NCBI GenBank assembly: GCA_041663645.1
Contig: JBAYMH010000003.1
Location: 42,017 to 106,016 of the forward strand
Reading direction: 5' to 3'
DNA: 64,000 bases
From: Minisyncoccus sp023229485
GTDB lineage: Bacteria > Patescibacteriota > Minisyncoccia > Minisyncoccales > Minisyncoccaceae
The translations under genes and the position numbers were made by a program. This document shows, in pieces, positions 32,521-40,293 of the stretch (its first letter is position 1; each line of letters begins with the position of its first letter). Under the pieces are notes generated by a model. The model was not told the DNA's origin and searched no databases. It was given only the letters and a program-made list of their open reading frames with translations.

Positions 32521-33048
32521 CTATCGACTAATCTTAACTTTTGCAGGACGAATAACTCTTCCATTCATTTTATAACCTTTTTGAATCTCCTCGACAACAA
32601 CTCCCTCTTGACCCATATCCACCTCCTCAATCGCTTCAGAAGTTAAGGAATCAAAAGGCATTCCTATTGTTAATATTTCTTCAAGCCCGATTGATTTCAA
32701 AAAATAATCTAATTGCTTTTTTATAAGCAATAACCCTTTTATATTATTATTCTTTTTTTCGTCTTCTGATATTGCCTTCTCTGCTAAATCAAAATTATCA
32801 AGTACTGGCAATAAGCCTTCTAAAATATTTTTCTTAATCCGAAAATTAAGTTCATCTAATCTCTCAAACTCTCGATTTTTATAATTCAAAAAATCTGCTT
32901 CTGTTCTTTGCCATCCAGCAAAAACTTCTTTGTTCTTCATCTGTAACTCGTTTAGGTCTTCTTTTAATTGAAAAACTATATCAATTAAAGGATCCTTTTC
33001 TCCTTTTACATTTTTTTCTTTTACTTCTTTTTTATCTTCTTTTTTCAT
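32521..33048 (-). CDS. grpE: Nucleotide exchange factor GrpE
   Basis: 175 residues. A charged N-terminal segment and long coiled coil (about residues 20-100) include WQRTEADFLNYKNR, the family signature. The C-terminal beta domain has LEEILTIGMPFDSLTSEAIEEVD and ends GRVIRPAKVKIS. It releases ADP from DnaK. The start codon lies one base after the hrcA stop, so the two are translated together. The stop is next to the CIRCE element that controls dnaK. Confidence 0.96.
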   Translation of the reverse strand: MKKEDKKEVKEKNVKGEKDPLIDIVFQLKEDLNELQMKNKEVFAGWQRTEADFLNYKNREFERLDELNFRIKKNILEGLLPVLDNFDLAEKAISEDEKKNNNIKGLLLIKKQLDYFLKSIGLEEILTIGMPFDSLTSEAIEEVDMGQEGVVVEEIQKGYKMNGRVIRPAKVKISR

Positions 33049-33049
33049 G

Positions 33050-33772
33050 CTATTTAAATTCGCTTAAAATTTTATTCAAATGATTTATCAAAGATATGTT
33101 CTTGCCATAATTCATTCTTTTAGGCCCAATCAATGCTATATTTGCTTCAATTTCACTTTCACTAATAGAAGTCATCCGTGCACAAATAATACTCATATTA
33201 CAAGATTTTAAAATAGGAATTTCTTCTCCAATAAAAATTTTTATTTCATTCTGCGGCTTTAATGTGACAAATTTTTCTTCAATCTCATCAACCAAATATA
33301 AAAACTCAGAAATAAAATTTTGATGCAAAAATTCTGGCTCGCTCACCATCTTCTCAAGTCCAGACCTCCAAGAAAGATTATCATCAGGATAATGTATAAT
33401 TATAAAACTCGAAGAAAGTTCAGAAAGCTTTTTTACCAAATCACCAGCCATTCTAAACCGATCCTCAATATCCCGCTCTACAATCTCCTCAATCATCTTT
33501 TCAAATTTAACCTCCTTTTCTTTTTCTATATCAACCAACATCTGATCTACAAAAAACCTATAAGCCTTATCGGTTGGCACTCTGCCGGCAGAAGTATGGG
33601 GTTGCTCCAAATAATTAGATTGGATCAAATTCTGCATCTCAATTCTTATTGCCGAAGAGCATAAACCAAAGTCATATTTTTCAGCCAAAAAACCAGAACT
33701 TACTGGTTCTGCAGTTTTAATATATTCCTTCATCAAAGCTTTTAATATCCTCGATTGCCTTTCAGTAATCAT
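33050..33772 (-). CDS. hrcA: Heat-inducible transcription repressor HrcA
   Basis: About 240 residues from the ATG at 33772; a TTG at 33787 is an alternative start. An N-terminal winged helix starts at ITERQSRILKALMKEYI and continues EPVSSGFLAEKY and HTSAGRVPTDKAYR, the HrcA signature. The C-terminal domain senses GroEL/chaperone state in the family. It is shorter than typical HrcA (about 340 residues), apparently through loss in the middle/C-terminal region. It should repress the CIRCE promoter before dnaK, and possibly itself. Confidence 0.92.
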   Translation of the reverse strand: MITERQSRILKALMKEYIKTAEPVSSGFLAEKYDFGLCSSAIRIEMQNLIQSNYLEQPHTSAGRVPTDKAYRFFVDQMLVDIEKEKEVKFEKMIEEIVERDIEDRFRMAGDLVKKLSELSSSFIIIHYPDDNLSWRSGLEKMVSEPEFLHQNFISEFLYLVDEIEEKFVTLKPQNEIKIFIGEEIPILKSCNMSIICARMTSISESEIEANIALIGPKRMNYGKNISLINHLNKILSEFK

Positions 33773-33801
33773 AAATAATTTCTCCAATTTATATTACCAA
33801 A

Positions 33802-33829
33802 ATTATAACACTCTTTCCTTATCAGTCAA
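33802..33829 (-). promoter_or_regulatory. Promoter of hrcA-grpE
   Basis: On the minus strand TTGACT (33824-33829), 16-bp spacer, perfect TATAAT (33802-33807). GAGTGTTA just before and into the -10 box resembles one CIRCE half-site, but no matching second half is convincing. Confidence 0.75.
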
Positions 33830-33844
33830 TACCTATGATTGCCA

Positions 33845-33871
33845 AAAAACAAAACGGCTATTTTGCCGTTT
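33845..33871 (-). terminator. Rho-independent terminator of gpmA
   Basis: Perfect 7-bp stem AAACGGC (33852-33858) with GCCGTTT (33865-33871), with T-rich sequence following on the minus strand. It overlaps the gpmA stop codon. Confidence 0.75.
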
Positions 33872-34556
33872 CATCAAGATAATATTTTTTTGTCATTTTC
33901 ATGTTTTCATCAAACTCATAAACAATCGGTATGCCAGTTGGAATTTCAACCACCTCTATCTCTTTTGCATCCAATTCCTCTACAAATTTCATTATTGCCC
34001 TAATACTGTTTCCATGTGCGGATATTATTACCCTTTTTCCTTTTTTTATTGCTGGAACGATAGTGTCTATCCAAAAAGGCAAAACTCTTTCTTCGGTATC
34101 TTTCAAACTCTCGGCAAGAGGTATCTCCTCTTCCTTCAAATCCTTATACTTCGGATCTCCCCTTGAAGAACGCGGATCGTTTTTCTCTAATTCTGGCGGC
34201 CTATGTTCATACCCCCTCCTCCACTGCATAAATTGCTCCTCGCCATATTTATCTCTTATCTCAAACTTATTCATACCTTGGAGAGCCCCATAATGCCTCT
34301 CATTAAGTCTCCAATTACAATTAACAGGAATAGTCACTTCCATTTCCTGAAGGATTATCTCAAGAGTTTTTATAGCCCGAATTAAAACCGAAGTAAAAGC
34401 CATGTCAAATTCATAACCCAATTTTTTCAAAATAATACCAGCCAACCTCGCCTCCTCTACTCCCTCGGGAGAAAGATCAACATCTGTCCACCCAGTAAAA
34501 ATATTCTCAGCATTCCAAAGGCTTTGACCATGCCTTACTATTACTAATTTATACAT
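33858..34556 (-). CDS. gpmA: 2,3-bisphosphoglycerate-dependent phosphoglycerate mutase
   Basis: A 232-residue histidine phosphatase-superfamily enzyme converting 3- to 2-phosphoglycerate in glycolysis. VIVRHGQSLWNAENIFTGW has the phosphorylated histidine, LNERHYGALQG is the dPGM signature, and the second catalytic histidine is in ISAHGNSIRA. Length and insert pattern fit the cofactor-dependent type. It follows the DedA gene by 1 base in a tsaC-dedA-gpmA operon. With tpiA elsewhere in the window it indicates lower glycolysis. Confidence 0.96.
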   Translation of the reverse strand: MYKLVIVRHGQSLWNAENIFTGWTDVDLSPEGVEEARLAGIILKKLGYEFDMAFTSVLIRAIKTLEIILQEMEVTIPVNCNWRLNERHYGALQGMNKFEIRDKYGEEQFMQWRRGYEHRPPELEKNDPRSSRGDPKYKDLKEEEIPLAESLKDTEERVLPFWIDTIVPAIKKGKRVIISAHGNSIRAIMKFVEELDAKEIEVVEIPTGIPIVYEFDENMKMTKKYYLDETAK

Positions 34557-34557
34557 T

Positions 34558-35196
34558 TTATTTTTTCTTAATAATTATGCTTAATTTTTTAAAAATAATT
34601 TGCCTTCTTTCTTTATCTCGCAATACAGTAAAAAAAGCGGGAAAGAGAGAAACTACAATAATAACTACGACTACTGGCAAAATTATTTTATCTGCATCGG
34701 GAATAATCTTACCAAAATAATATCCCATATAAGGAAGCGATATCGTCCAAATCAATCCACCAAAAATATTATAAATAAAAAATTTTTTATAGCCAATTCT
34801 GCCCACTCCCGCCATTACTGGAGCAATCGTCCGAATAATTGGCAAAAATCTTGCTAAAATAATAGTTTCGCCTCCATACTTTTTAAAATATTTTTCAGTT
34901 CTTTCAATATGTTTCTTGTCCAGCCAGAAGGAATTAGTCTTTGTAAAGATTCTTGGCCCGAACTTCTTTCCCAAGTAATAACCAAATCCATCGCCAATAA
35001 CTGCTGCGAAAAACGAAACAATTATAACTGTTTCCAAATTAAGGAATCCAGTCGAAGCCAAAAATCCAGCCGTAAAAAGTAAACTATCTCCAGGAAGAAA
35101 AAACCCCAACAGGATTCCAGTTTCCGAAAATATCACAAGGGCTAGTCCAACATATCCCGCACTTTCAATTATCACTACCGGATCTAAAATATTCAT
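34558..35196 (-). CDS. DedA/SNARE-associated family membrane protein
   Basis: 212 residues with about five hydrophobic segments. Family landmarks are FSETGILLGFFLPGDSLLFTAGFLA (E and PGD), GDGFGYYLGKKFGPR, and ARFLPIIRTIAPVMAGVGRIGYKKFFIYNIFGGLIW with the conserved Arg and Gly. DedA proteins move or flip lipids, including undecaprenyl phosphate or phosphatidylethanolamine, at the cytoplasmic membrane. Which lipid is moved here cannot be told. The gene overlaps the end of tsaC by 32 bases and abuts gpmA. Confidence 0.93.
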   Translation of the reverse strand: MNILDPVVIIESAGYVGLALVIFSETGILLGFFLPGDSLLFTAGFLASTGFLNLETVIIVSFFAAVIGDGFGYYLGKKFGPRIFTKTNSFWLDKKHIERTEKYFKKYGGETIILARFLPIIRTIAPVMAGVGRIGYKKFFIYNIFGGLIWTISLPYMGYYFGKIIPDADKIILPVVVVIIVVSLFPAFFTVLRDKERRQIIFKKLSIIIKKK

Positions 35197-35782
35197 TCTT
35201 TTTCAATTTATAACTTCCCTGTCTAATTATTTCAAAACTATTATTTTCCAAAGAGACAATAGTCGAGGCTTTACCTTTAATTTTTCCACCATCAAGATAA
35301 GTTACTGAATCTCCAAAATATTCATAAGCCTCACGGACAATTTCCGCTGGCACCTTACCCTGAGTGTTCGCACTCGGAGCTACAATCGGCCCAGCAATTT
35401 TTATTAATTGAGTAAGCCATTTATTGTCAGGAATCCTAAAAGCTAATAATCCTGTACCTCGATGCAAGTAACTGAATTTCTTTTTGTTACAAGGAAAAGT
35501 AACTGTTATCTTTTGCGGCCAAATTTTTTTCAGCCAATCACTCTTTTTGTTATCTAACTTAACTCCAAATGCTAATAAATCATCAAGCGAAGAAATAAGA
35601 ATAATAAATGGCTTCTCCAAATTTCGCCCTTTTAAGTCATATAAATTTAAAACGGCTTTTTTATCAAGAGCAGGAGCGGTAATACCATAGATAGTATCGG
35701 TCGGTAAAACAACAGCCCTTTTCAAAGAATACGCAGTTTTTACTATATTAATTTCTTTCTTTCCAAAAACTATTTTGCTCAT
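35165..35782 (-). CDS. tsaC: Threonylcarbamoyl-AMP synthase (Sua5/YrdC/TsaC)
   Basis: 205 residues. It makes threonylcarbamoyl-AMP from threonine, bicarbonate and ATP, the first step of t6A tRNA modification. AVVLPTDTIYGITAPA, the KGRNLEKPFIIL motif with its Lys, and GPIVAPSANTQGKVP are characteristic. No C-terminal Sua5 domain is present. t6A37 is the substrate of the MtaB-type enzyme at 27234, so both belong to one tRNA-modification route. The gene starts its operon with dedA and gpmA. Confidence 0.94.
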   Translation of the reverse strand: MSKIVFGKKEINIVKTAYSLKRAVVLPTDTIYGITAPALDKKAVLNLYDLKGRNLEKPFIILISSLDDLLAFGVKLDNKKSDWLKKIWPQKITVTFPCNKKKFSYLHRGTGLLAFRIPDNKWLTQLIKIAGPIVAPSANTQGKVPAEIVREAYEYFGDSVTYLDGGKIKGKASTIVSLENNSFEIIRQGSYKLKKNEYFRSGSDN

Positions 35783-35820
35783 TGCTATGATTATAGCAAA
35801 TAATTAAAAAGAATCTAGCC

Positions 35821-35848
35821 AAAAAAAATCAAGGTTTAGCAAAACCTT
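35821..35848 (-). terminator. Rho-independent terminator
   Basis: Stem AAGGTTT (35831-35837) with AAACCTT (35842-35848), then a run of eight T on the minus strand. It overlaps the stop codon of the small gene at 35836. Confidence 0.8.
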
Positions 35849-35979
35849 GTCTTACGAGAATAATTTGAATTATCACTTCCAAGTAATTCATGATACTTTT
35901 TCGAACCTCTTTTTTTAAAGCCTTTGGTCAGCTTTGGATCGATTCTTCCTATTTGGCTGATTGCCTCTTCCATGTACAT
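35836..35979 (-). CDS. Small basic orphan protein
   Basis: A 47-residue protein starting at ATG 35979 with GGAGAG 4-5 bases before it, a good Shine-Dalgarno match and uncommon in this window. A TATAAT lies about 25 bases further upstream. It has a central basic stretch (KGFKKRGSKKYHELLG) and ends with a single cysteine. A terminator overlaps its stop. I do not recognise it; a nucleic-acid-binding or ribosome-associated role is only a guess from the charge. Confidence 0.5.
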   Translation of the reverse strand: MYMEEAISQIGRIDPKLTKGFKKRGSKKYHELLGSDNSNYSRKTRFC

Positions 35980-36063
35980 TTTCTCTCCAAATATCTATAT
36001 AATTATATCTCACTAATTTCAATAAAAATCAAGAGAATAACTCACAGCATTGTCATTTTTTGC

Positions 36064-36092
36064 AAAAAAAGAGAGGCTTTTTGTTTCGCCTC
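36064..36092 (-). terminator. Rho-independent terminator
   Basis: Stem GAGGC (36073-36077) with GCCTC (36088-36092), loop of 10, followed on the minus strand by a run of T to 36064. It lies 1 base after the stop of the 105-residue orphan. Confidence 0.75.
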
Positions 36093-36093
36093 A

Positions 36094-36411
36094 TTATATC
36101 AGCAGAGCTTCTGCGTATTTTGCAATCACTGGTAATGCCAGTAAATCGCTTTTACGCATCGCCTCATAAGCTCTATTCGTCTCACGAATCTGTCTCGAAG
36201 ACAAATCAATTTTTCCTCGAGAATTCACGACCGACCTTTCTGCCACGACAGGTTCCGAACGGACGTTCAGGATTGGCTTTACTGCAACAGTAGATCTAGT
36301 CTTTGGCCGATAGTCCAATCCATCAGCCTTCATCTGTGCGATAACGACAGACTCCCTGACACTATCCTGAGAATCTTTCGGCAGAAAGATTGTCTTCATA
36401 TTTGACACCAT
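36094..36411 (-). CDS. Orphan protein, G+C-rich
   Basis: 105 residues, soluble, with a basic, Ser/Arg/Val-rich middle and a C-terminal helix-like segment (EAMRKSDLLALPVIAKYAEALL). Two sampled 60-base stretches are 43-52% G+C, against roughly 30% in nearby genes. The promoter (TTGACA, 17 bp, TAGTAT) ends 6 bases before the ATG, and a terminator follows the stop, so it is a compact single-gene unit. No family is recognised. It shares composition and architecture with the orphans at 1592 and 59086. Confidence 0.6.
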   Translation of the reverse strand: MVSNMKTIFLPKDSQDSVRESVVIAQMKADGLDYRPKTRSTVAVKPILNVRSEPVVAERSVVNSRGKIDLSSRQIRETNRAYEAMRKSDLLALPVIAKYAEALLI

Positions 36412-36417
36412 ATCAAT

Positions 36418-36446
36418 ATACTAAAATAAAAAGCTTATTCTGTCAA
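36418..36446 (-). promoter_or_regulatory. Promoter, leaderless type
   Basis: On the minus strand TTGACA (36441-36446, perfect), 17-bp spacer, TAGTAT (36418-36423). The ATG at 36411 follows after 6 bases. Confidence 0.78.
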
Positions 36447-36463
36447 GACTTTTATCCATCCAC

Positions 36464-37912
36464 CTAAATTCTTTCCAAATCGATAATTTCATCAATACGA
36501 ATTTTTTTCACAAAATCAGGAACGTGGCTCACAATAATCATTGCCCCTTCATATTTATCTAATGCTTGGGCAATAATTGGCAAATGACGAAAATTAATAT
36601 GGTTTGTTGGTTCATCCAAAATAAGTAATCCAGGTTTTTGCATTACCAATCTTGCAAAAGAAACCAAACCTTTTTGCCCCTCAGAGAGGCTACCAATTTT
36701 TGACCTCATTAGTTCTCCCGAAATCAAAAAACCAGCAGCAATGGAACGCATCTGTTCTTCATTTAAGTTTTTTGCAACCTTAAGTAAAGAATCGAAAACA
36801 GTATCGTCAAAATTAAGAGTAGAAAAATCTTGACGATAATAGCCGATTTCAACACCGGACGCAACCGCAGCTCCCTTTGCAGTCCCCAAGGCTAGAGACT
36901 CTAGTAATGTAGTCTTTCCAATTCCATTGGGTCCGAGCAAGAGCAAATGCTCATTTTTGCGGAGTGAAATATTTACTTTCTTTGTCGTTGGTTTATGGCT
37001 CTTGATAACCGAAAGAGATGAAATGTACATTAACTCTCCACCAATCCCCTCTTGTATTGGAATCTTAAAAGGCTTGATAGTCTTATCCTCCCTTTTAAGC
37101 TCAACTTTGTTTTCCTCCATTTCAGATGCTTTATCTCTCATCCTTTTTGCAACCATCCTCATCTGGCCCCCTTTATTAGCAAAAAAATTAGCCTTATCTC
37201 TATTTTCTTGGATTCCTTTTGCTAATTGGGCATTTTTCATTTCCTGTTTCTCTACCTGAGCTGATATTTCTTTTACAACGTCGTAATAATTACCAACATA
37301 TTGCTCCACCTTGCGATTATAAATATCCAAATAAATAACCGCCTGAGTAAAAGAGTTTAGAAAATCGGCATCATGAGAAATAACGACGCATGTTTTCTTA
37401 AAATCAATTATAAATTTTGTCAGATGGACAATTCCGTCATGGTCCAAATTGTTAGTCGGCTCATCAAGCAAAAGTACATCAGCATCTTGGATTAATGCTG
37501 ACGCAAGTAGCAATCTTGCCTGTTGTCCTCCCGAAAAAGATCCAACTGTTCTTTCTTTTGGGGCAACAAGATTCACAATCTCTAAAACATTATCTATTTT
37601 AGGATCAATGTCATAAACCTTACTAGGAAAACATTTTTCAAAAAATTCTCTCACGGTCAAAGTTAACTGATTACGAGGAATTACTTGCCTTGCAATAGCA
37701 ACCGATAAATTTTGAGCAAGATGAACTTTTCCAGATTCTGGTTTTAATGCTCCAATAATTAATTGAAAAATAGTACTTTTCCCGGCACCATTTTGCCCCA
37801 TTAAGGTAATTTTAGAATTTCGTCTAATAGAAAAACTAGCCTCATTAAGGACAAGTTTTTTATCGTATTCAAACGATACTTCATCAAACCTGATTATTAC
37901 TTCGTTAGACAT
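36464..37912 (-). CDS. ABC-F family ATPase
   Basis: About 482 residues from ATG 37912; a longer start at 37927 is possible. Two ABC domains without membrane segments. Domain 1 has the Walker A GQNGAGKST, signature SGGQQARLLLA and Walker B VLLLDEPTNN. Domain 2 has GPNGIGKTT, signature SEGQKGLVSFA and LLILDEPTNH. A charged helical linker (about residues 225-285) joins them. ABC-F proteins act on the ribosome, in translation regulation or antibiotic protection. Sequence does not identify which subfamily. A terminator-like hairpin lies in the 5' region. Confidence 0.93.
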   Translation of the reverse strand: MSNEVIIRFDEVSFEYDKKLVLNEASFSIRRNSKITLMGQNGAGKSTIFQLIIGALKPESGKVHLAQNLSVAIARQVIPRNQLTLTVREFFEKCFPSKVYDIDPKIDNVLEIVNLVAPKERTVGSFSGGQQARLLLASALIQDADVLLLDEPTNNLDHDGIVHLTKFIIDFKKTCVVISHDADFLNSFTQAVIYLDIYNRKVEQYVGNYYDVVKEISAQVEKQEMKNAQLAKGIQENRDKANFFANKGGQMRMVAKRMRDKASEMEENKVELKREDKTIKPFKIPIQEGIGGELMYISSLSVIKSHKPTTKKVNISLRKNEHLLLLGPNGIGKTTLLESLALGTAKGAAVASGVEIGYYRQDFSTLNFDDTVFDSLLKVAKNLNEEQMRSIAAGFLISGELMRSKIGSLSEGQKGLVSFARLVMQKPGLLILDEPTNHINFRHLPIIAQALDKYEGAMIIVSHVPDFVKKIRIDEIIDLERI

Positions 37913-37931
37913 AAACCTAATTAACAATTAA

Positions 37932-37960
37932 AATAAGGCACCCTAGATGAGTGTCTTATT
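37932..37960 (-). terminator. Hairpin between the CapA-like gene and the ABC-F gene
   Basis: 10-bp stem (37932-37941 with 37951-37960, one G-T pair). On the minus strand TTTTAATTG follows. It is either the terminator of the upstream gene or, because it is only 20 bases before the ABC-F ATG, an attenuator of that gene. Confidence 0.6.
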
Positions 37961-38118
37961 GTTTTCCTGTATTATAGCCACATTTTATGGCATTGGTCAA
38001 GAAAAAATCTGAATTAATCCTAAAATATTTAATATCTACTAATTCAACATATTCATCAGTTTTCCAATCATATTCAATATTTTAATCATTAATACTATTG
38101 GATTCTAAACAGAATTAC

Positions 38119-39186
38119 CTATGGTCTTTCAATATTTTTAAAAACCTTAGCTGCATCACTATCATTTAAAATATCCGGCTGGCAATAATCACTAATTAAA
38201 ACAGGGGTCAAATTAAAATCAACAACACCACTTTTATTAAAATATATTTCCGCAATTAATCCTTGCCTTGTTTCAATAGACCACTCTTGGTCAAAAACAA
38301 AATTACCTAAACTATAAAAAATATACTTTCCTTTATATTTTTCAACGTCCTGTATTTGGTGAGGATGATGACCGATAATTAAATCAGCTCCATCATCAAT
38401 TGCCTTCTGGGCAAAGCTTATTTGTTTTTGCACGGGACGATAAACATATTCATTTCCAGCATGCATAGAAATAATAACAAAATCAGATACTTTCTTAGCT
38501 GAGGCAATGTCATTTTTTAATCGAGCCTCATCCATATACAAAACACCAGCAGAATTACTTGAAGCTTCATAAGATTCTGGTATTATACTGCCATCAGTAT
38601 AAGAAAGAAAAGCGAATCTCAAACCCTTTTTCACTATTACTTGAGGAGTAGCGGCCTCTTCAATATCCCTTCCAGCTCCACTCGCTAAAATTCCAACACC
38701 CTTAAGGGAATTCAATGTGTACTCAACTCCAATAACACCCTGATTTCCCATATGATTATTTGAAAGTGAAAGAACATTGAAACCATTCTCCTTTAAACTT
38801 TTTTCGAGTCCCGGTCTTGCCCAAAAGGCCGTTCCACTGATTGGCATTATTTTTCCAGGAAAGATAGGACTTTCAAGATTAGCAAAAACAATATCCCCTT
38901 CATTAAAATAATCCTTTATTTTCAAAAAAGGATAATCATTACCTTTTTTGGCCATTCTATAATCAACGCCACGAGAAAACATTATGTCGCCAACTGCCAC
39001 CAACTTTACATCCTGAGAACCATTGCCATTTTCACCTTCGTTATTGTCGCCACCTATCTCATTTAAAGCATTCAAGGCAGAAGCTTGGCTGTTTCTTATA
39101 TCTAGAAATTCATTATATCCAAAAAACAAACAGATAATCAAAACTGCAAAAAATAAAATTCTTAAAATCCATTTTCGATTTTGCAT
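38119..39186 (-). CDS. CapA/PgsA-like metallophosphatase-fold protein
   Basis: 355 residues with an N-terminal membrane helix (about residues 8-24), so the catalytic domain is outside the cytoplasm. It matches the CapA (PGA_cap) family: VAVGDIMFSRGVD, FANLESPIF, LSLSNNHMGNQG, ISMHAGNEY and DLIIGHHPHQIQDVE supply the metal-binding D, N and H residues of the metallophosphoesterase-like fold. In Bacillus, CapA/PgsA takes part in poly-gamma-glutamate export; in genomes without the other cap genes the role is unknown, and none are seen here. It lies 10 bases after the exchanger gene. Confidence 0.9.
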   Translation of the reverse strand: MQNRKWILRILFFAVLIICLFFGYNEFLDIRNSQASALNALNEIGGDNNEGENGNGSQDVKLVAVGDIMFSRGVDYRMAKKGNDYPFLKIKDYFNEGDIVFANLESPIFPGKIMPISGTAFWARPGLEKSLKENGFNVLSLSNNHMGNQGVIGVEYTLNSLKGVGILASGAGRDIEEAATPQVIVKKGLRFAFLSYTDGSIIPESYEASSNSAGVLYMDEARLKNDIASAKKVSDFVIISMHAGNEYVYRPVQKQISFAQKAIDDGADLIIGHHPHQIQDVEKYKGKYIFYSLGNFVFDQEWSIETRQGLIAEIYFNKSGVVDFNLTPVLISDYCQPDILNDSDAAKVFKNIERP

Positions 39187-39196
39187 ATCTTAAGGA

Positions 39197-40165
39197 TTAC
39201 TTAATAAAAATTTCAGCAATTATAAAGAAAACATAAACTATTAAAAGCAAAGCTGCCTCTTTTTTACTAATCGATTGATCATTTTTTGCGAACCAAAAGA
39301 AAAAAGCTAAAGAAATAAGTAGGAAAAATCTTGCAACCTCAAGCGATTTCATGCAACCCGTAAGATCTATTGGATAGATTATAGCCACTATACCTAAAAC
39401 TAAGGTAGCAGGAACAACTGAACAACCAATTAAATCTCCCAATATCATCCAGTCATTTCCTTTTTTTGCTGAACTAACAGCAAAAAATATTTCTGGAAAA
39501 CAATTACCAAGTCCTACTATGAATATACCAATCATAACTAACGGAACGTTAAGAGCAATCGCAAAATAATCGGCAGAATTCACAATCCCATTTGAAGCAA
39601 CAACAAAAATAACAAGTGCTAATATTATCTTAAATAAGCTTATGAACGATAAGGCTAATTTTTTCTTTTGCCTATCAGCTTCATCACAAATCTTCACAAA
39701 TCTTTCTTTGCTTGAAAAAAGCCAAATTAAATAAAAAACATATACTGAAACTAATATAATTCCATCAATTCTTGACAATATACCATCCCAAGCCAAAACT
39801 ACTGGCAATGCCACCGAAAAAAGAGTAAAAATAATTGTCTGTTGAATCGTTTTACTTTTAGCTGGAATTCCATTCTTGGAAAAAATTGCAGCCAGAGCAA
39901 CGGACAAGGTGAGATCAACTACATTACCACCAAGCACATCACCAAATGAAAGCTGTGGAGTCTTGTGAAGAGCAGAAGTAATTCCAATAAAAAGATTTGG
40001 AAGCGATCCAACAAGAGACATTATTAAAAAAGAAACAACAAATTCTTTCCATCCAAGGGCTTTAGCAATTCGGATTAAACTTTTAACTATTAATTCACCC
40101 GAAACATAAAAACCGAAACACGAAACTAAAAAAATTAATACGTAATAAATTGAAGTTAATTCCAT
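39197..40165 (-). CDS. Sodium/calcium exchanger family protein (CaCA)
   Basis: 322 residues, about ten membrane helices in two inverted halves. The alpha repeats are GSLPNLFIGITSA with GDVLGGNVVDLTL, and GLGNCFPEIFFAVSSA with GDLIGCSVVPATLVLG. The second and fifth helices normally carry the acidic ion-binding residues (GTSxPE); here the first repeat has SLPN instead of an acidic residue at that place, while the second keeps NCFPE. It would exchange cations across the inner membrane, but the missing acid may change ion choice. Confidence 0.87.
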   Translation of the reverse strand: MELTSIYYVLIFLVSCFGFYVSGELIVKSLIRIAKALGWKEFVVSFLIMSLVGSLPNLFIGITSALHKTPQLSFGDVLGGNVVDLTLSVALAAIFSKNGIPAKSKTIQQTIIFTLFSVALPVVLAWDGILSRIDGIILVSVYVFYLIWLFSSKERFVKICDEADRQKKKLALSFISLFKIILALVIFVVASNGIVNSADYFAIALNVPLVMIGIFIVGLGNCFPEIFFAVSSAKKGNDWMILGDLIGCSVVPATLVLGIVAIIYPIDLTGCMKSLEVARFFLLISLAFFFWFAKNDQSISKKEAALLLIVYVFFIIAEIFIK

Positions 40166-40184
40166 ATTGAATATTTTTTATTAG

Positions 40185-40257
40185 TGACCCTAACCGGATT
40201 CGAACCGGTGTTACCAGATTGAGAATCTGGAGTCCTAGGCCTCTAGACGATAGGGCC
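40185..40257 (-). tRNA. tRNA-Glu (CUC anticodon)
   Basis: 73 bases, CCA not encoded. The acceptor GGCCCTA pairs with TAGGGTC, the anticodon stem-loop is CCAGA-TTCTCAA-TCTGG giving CTC, and the T arm is CCGG-TTCGAAT-CCGG with flanking pairs. The adjacent protein genes are on the same strand. Confidence 0.94.
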
Positions 40258-40293
40258 AAAGCACCTTTGAATATAATAAAAATAGCATACAAT

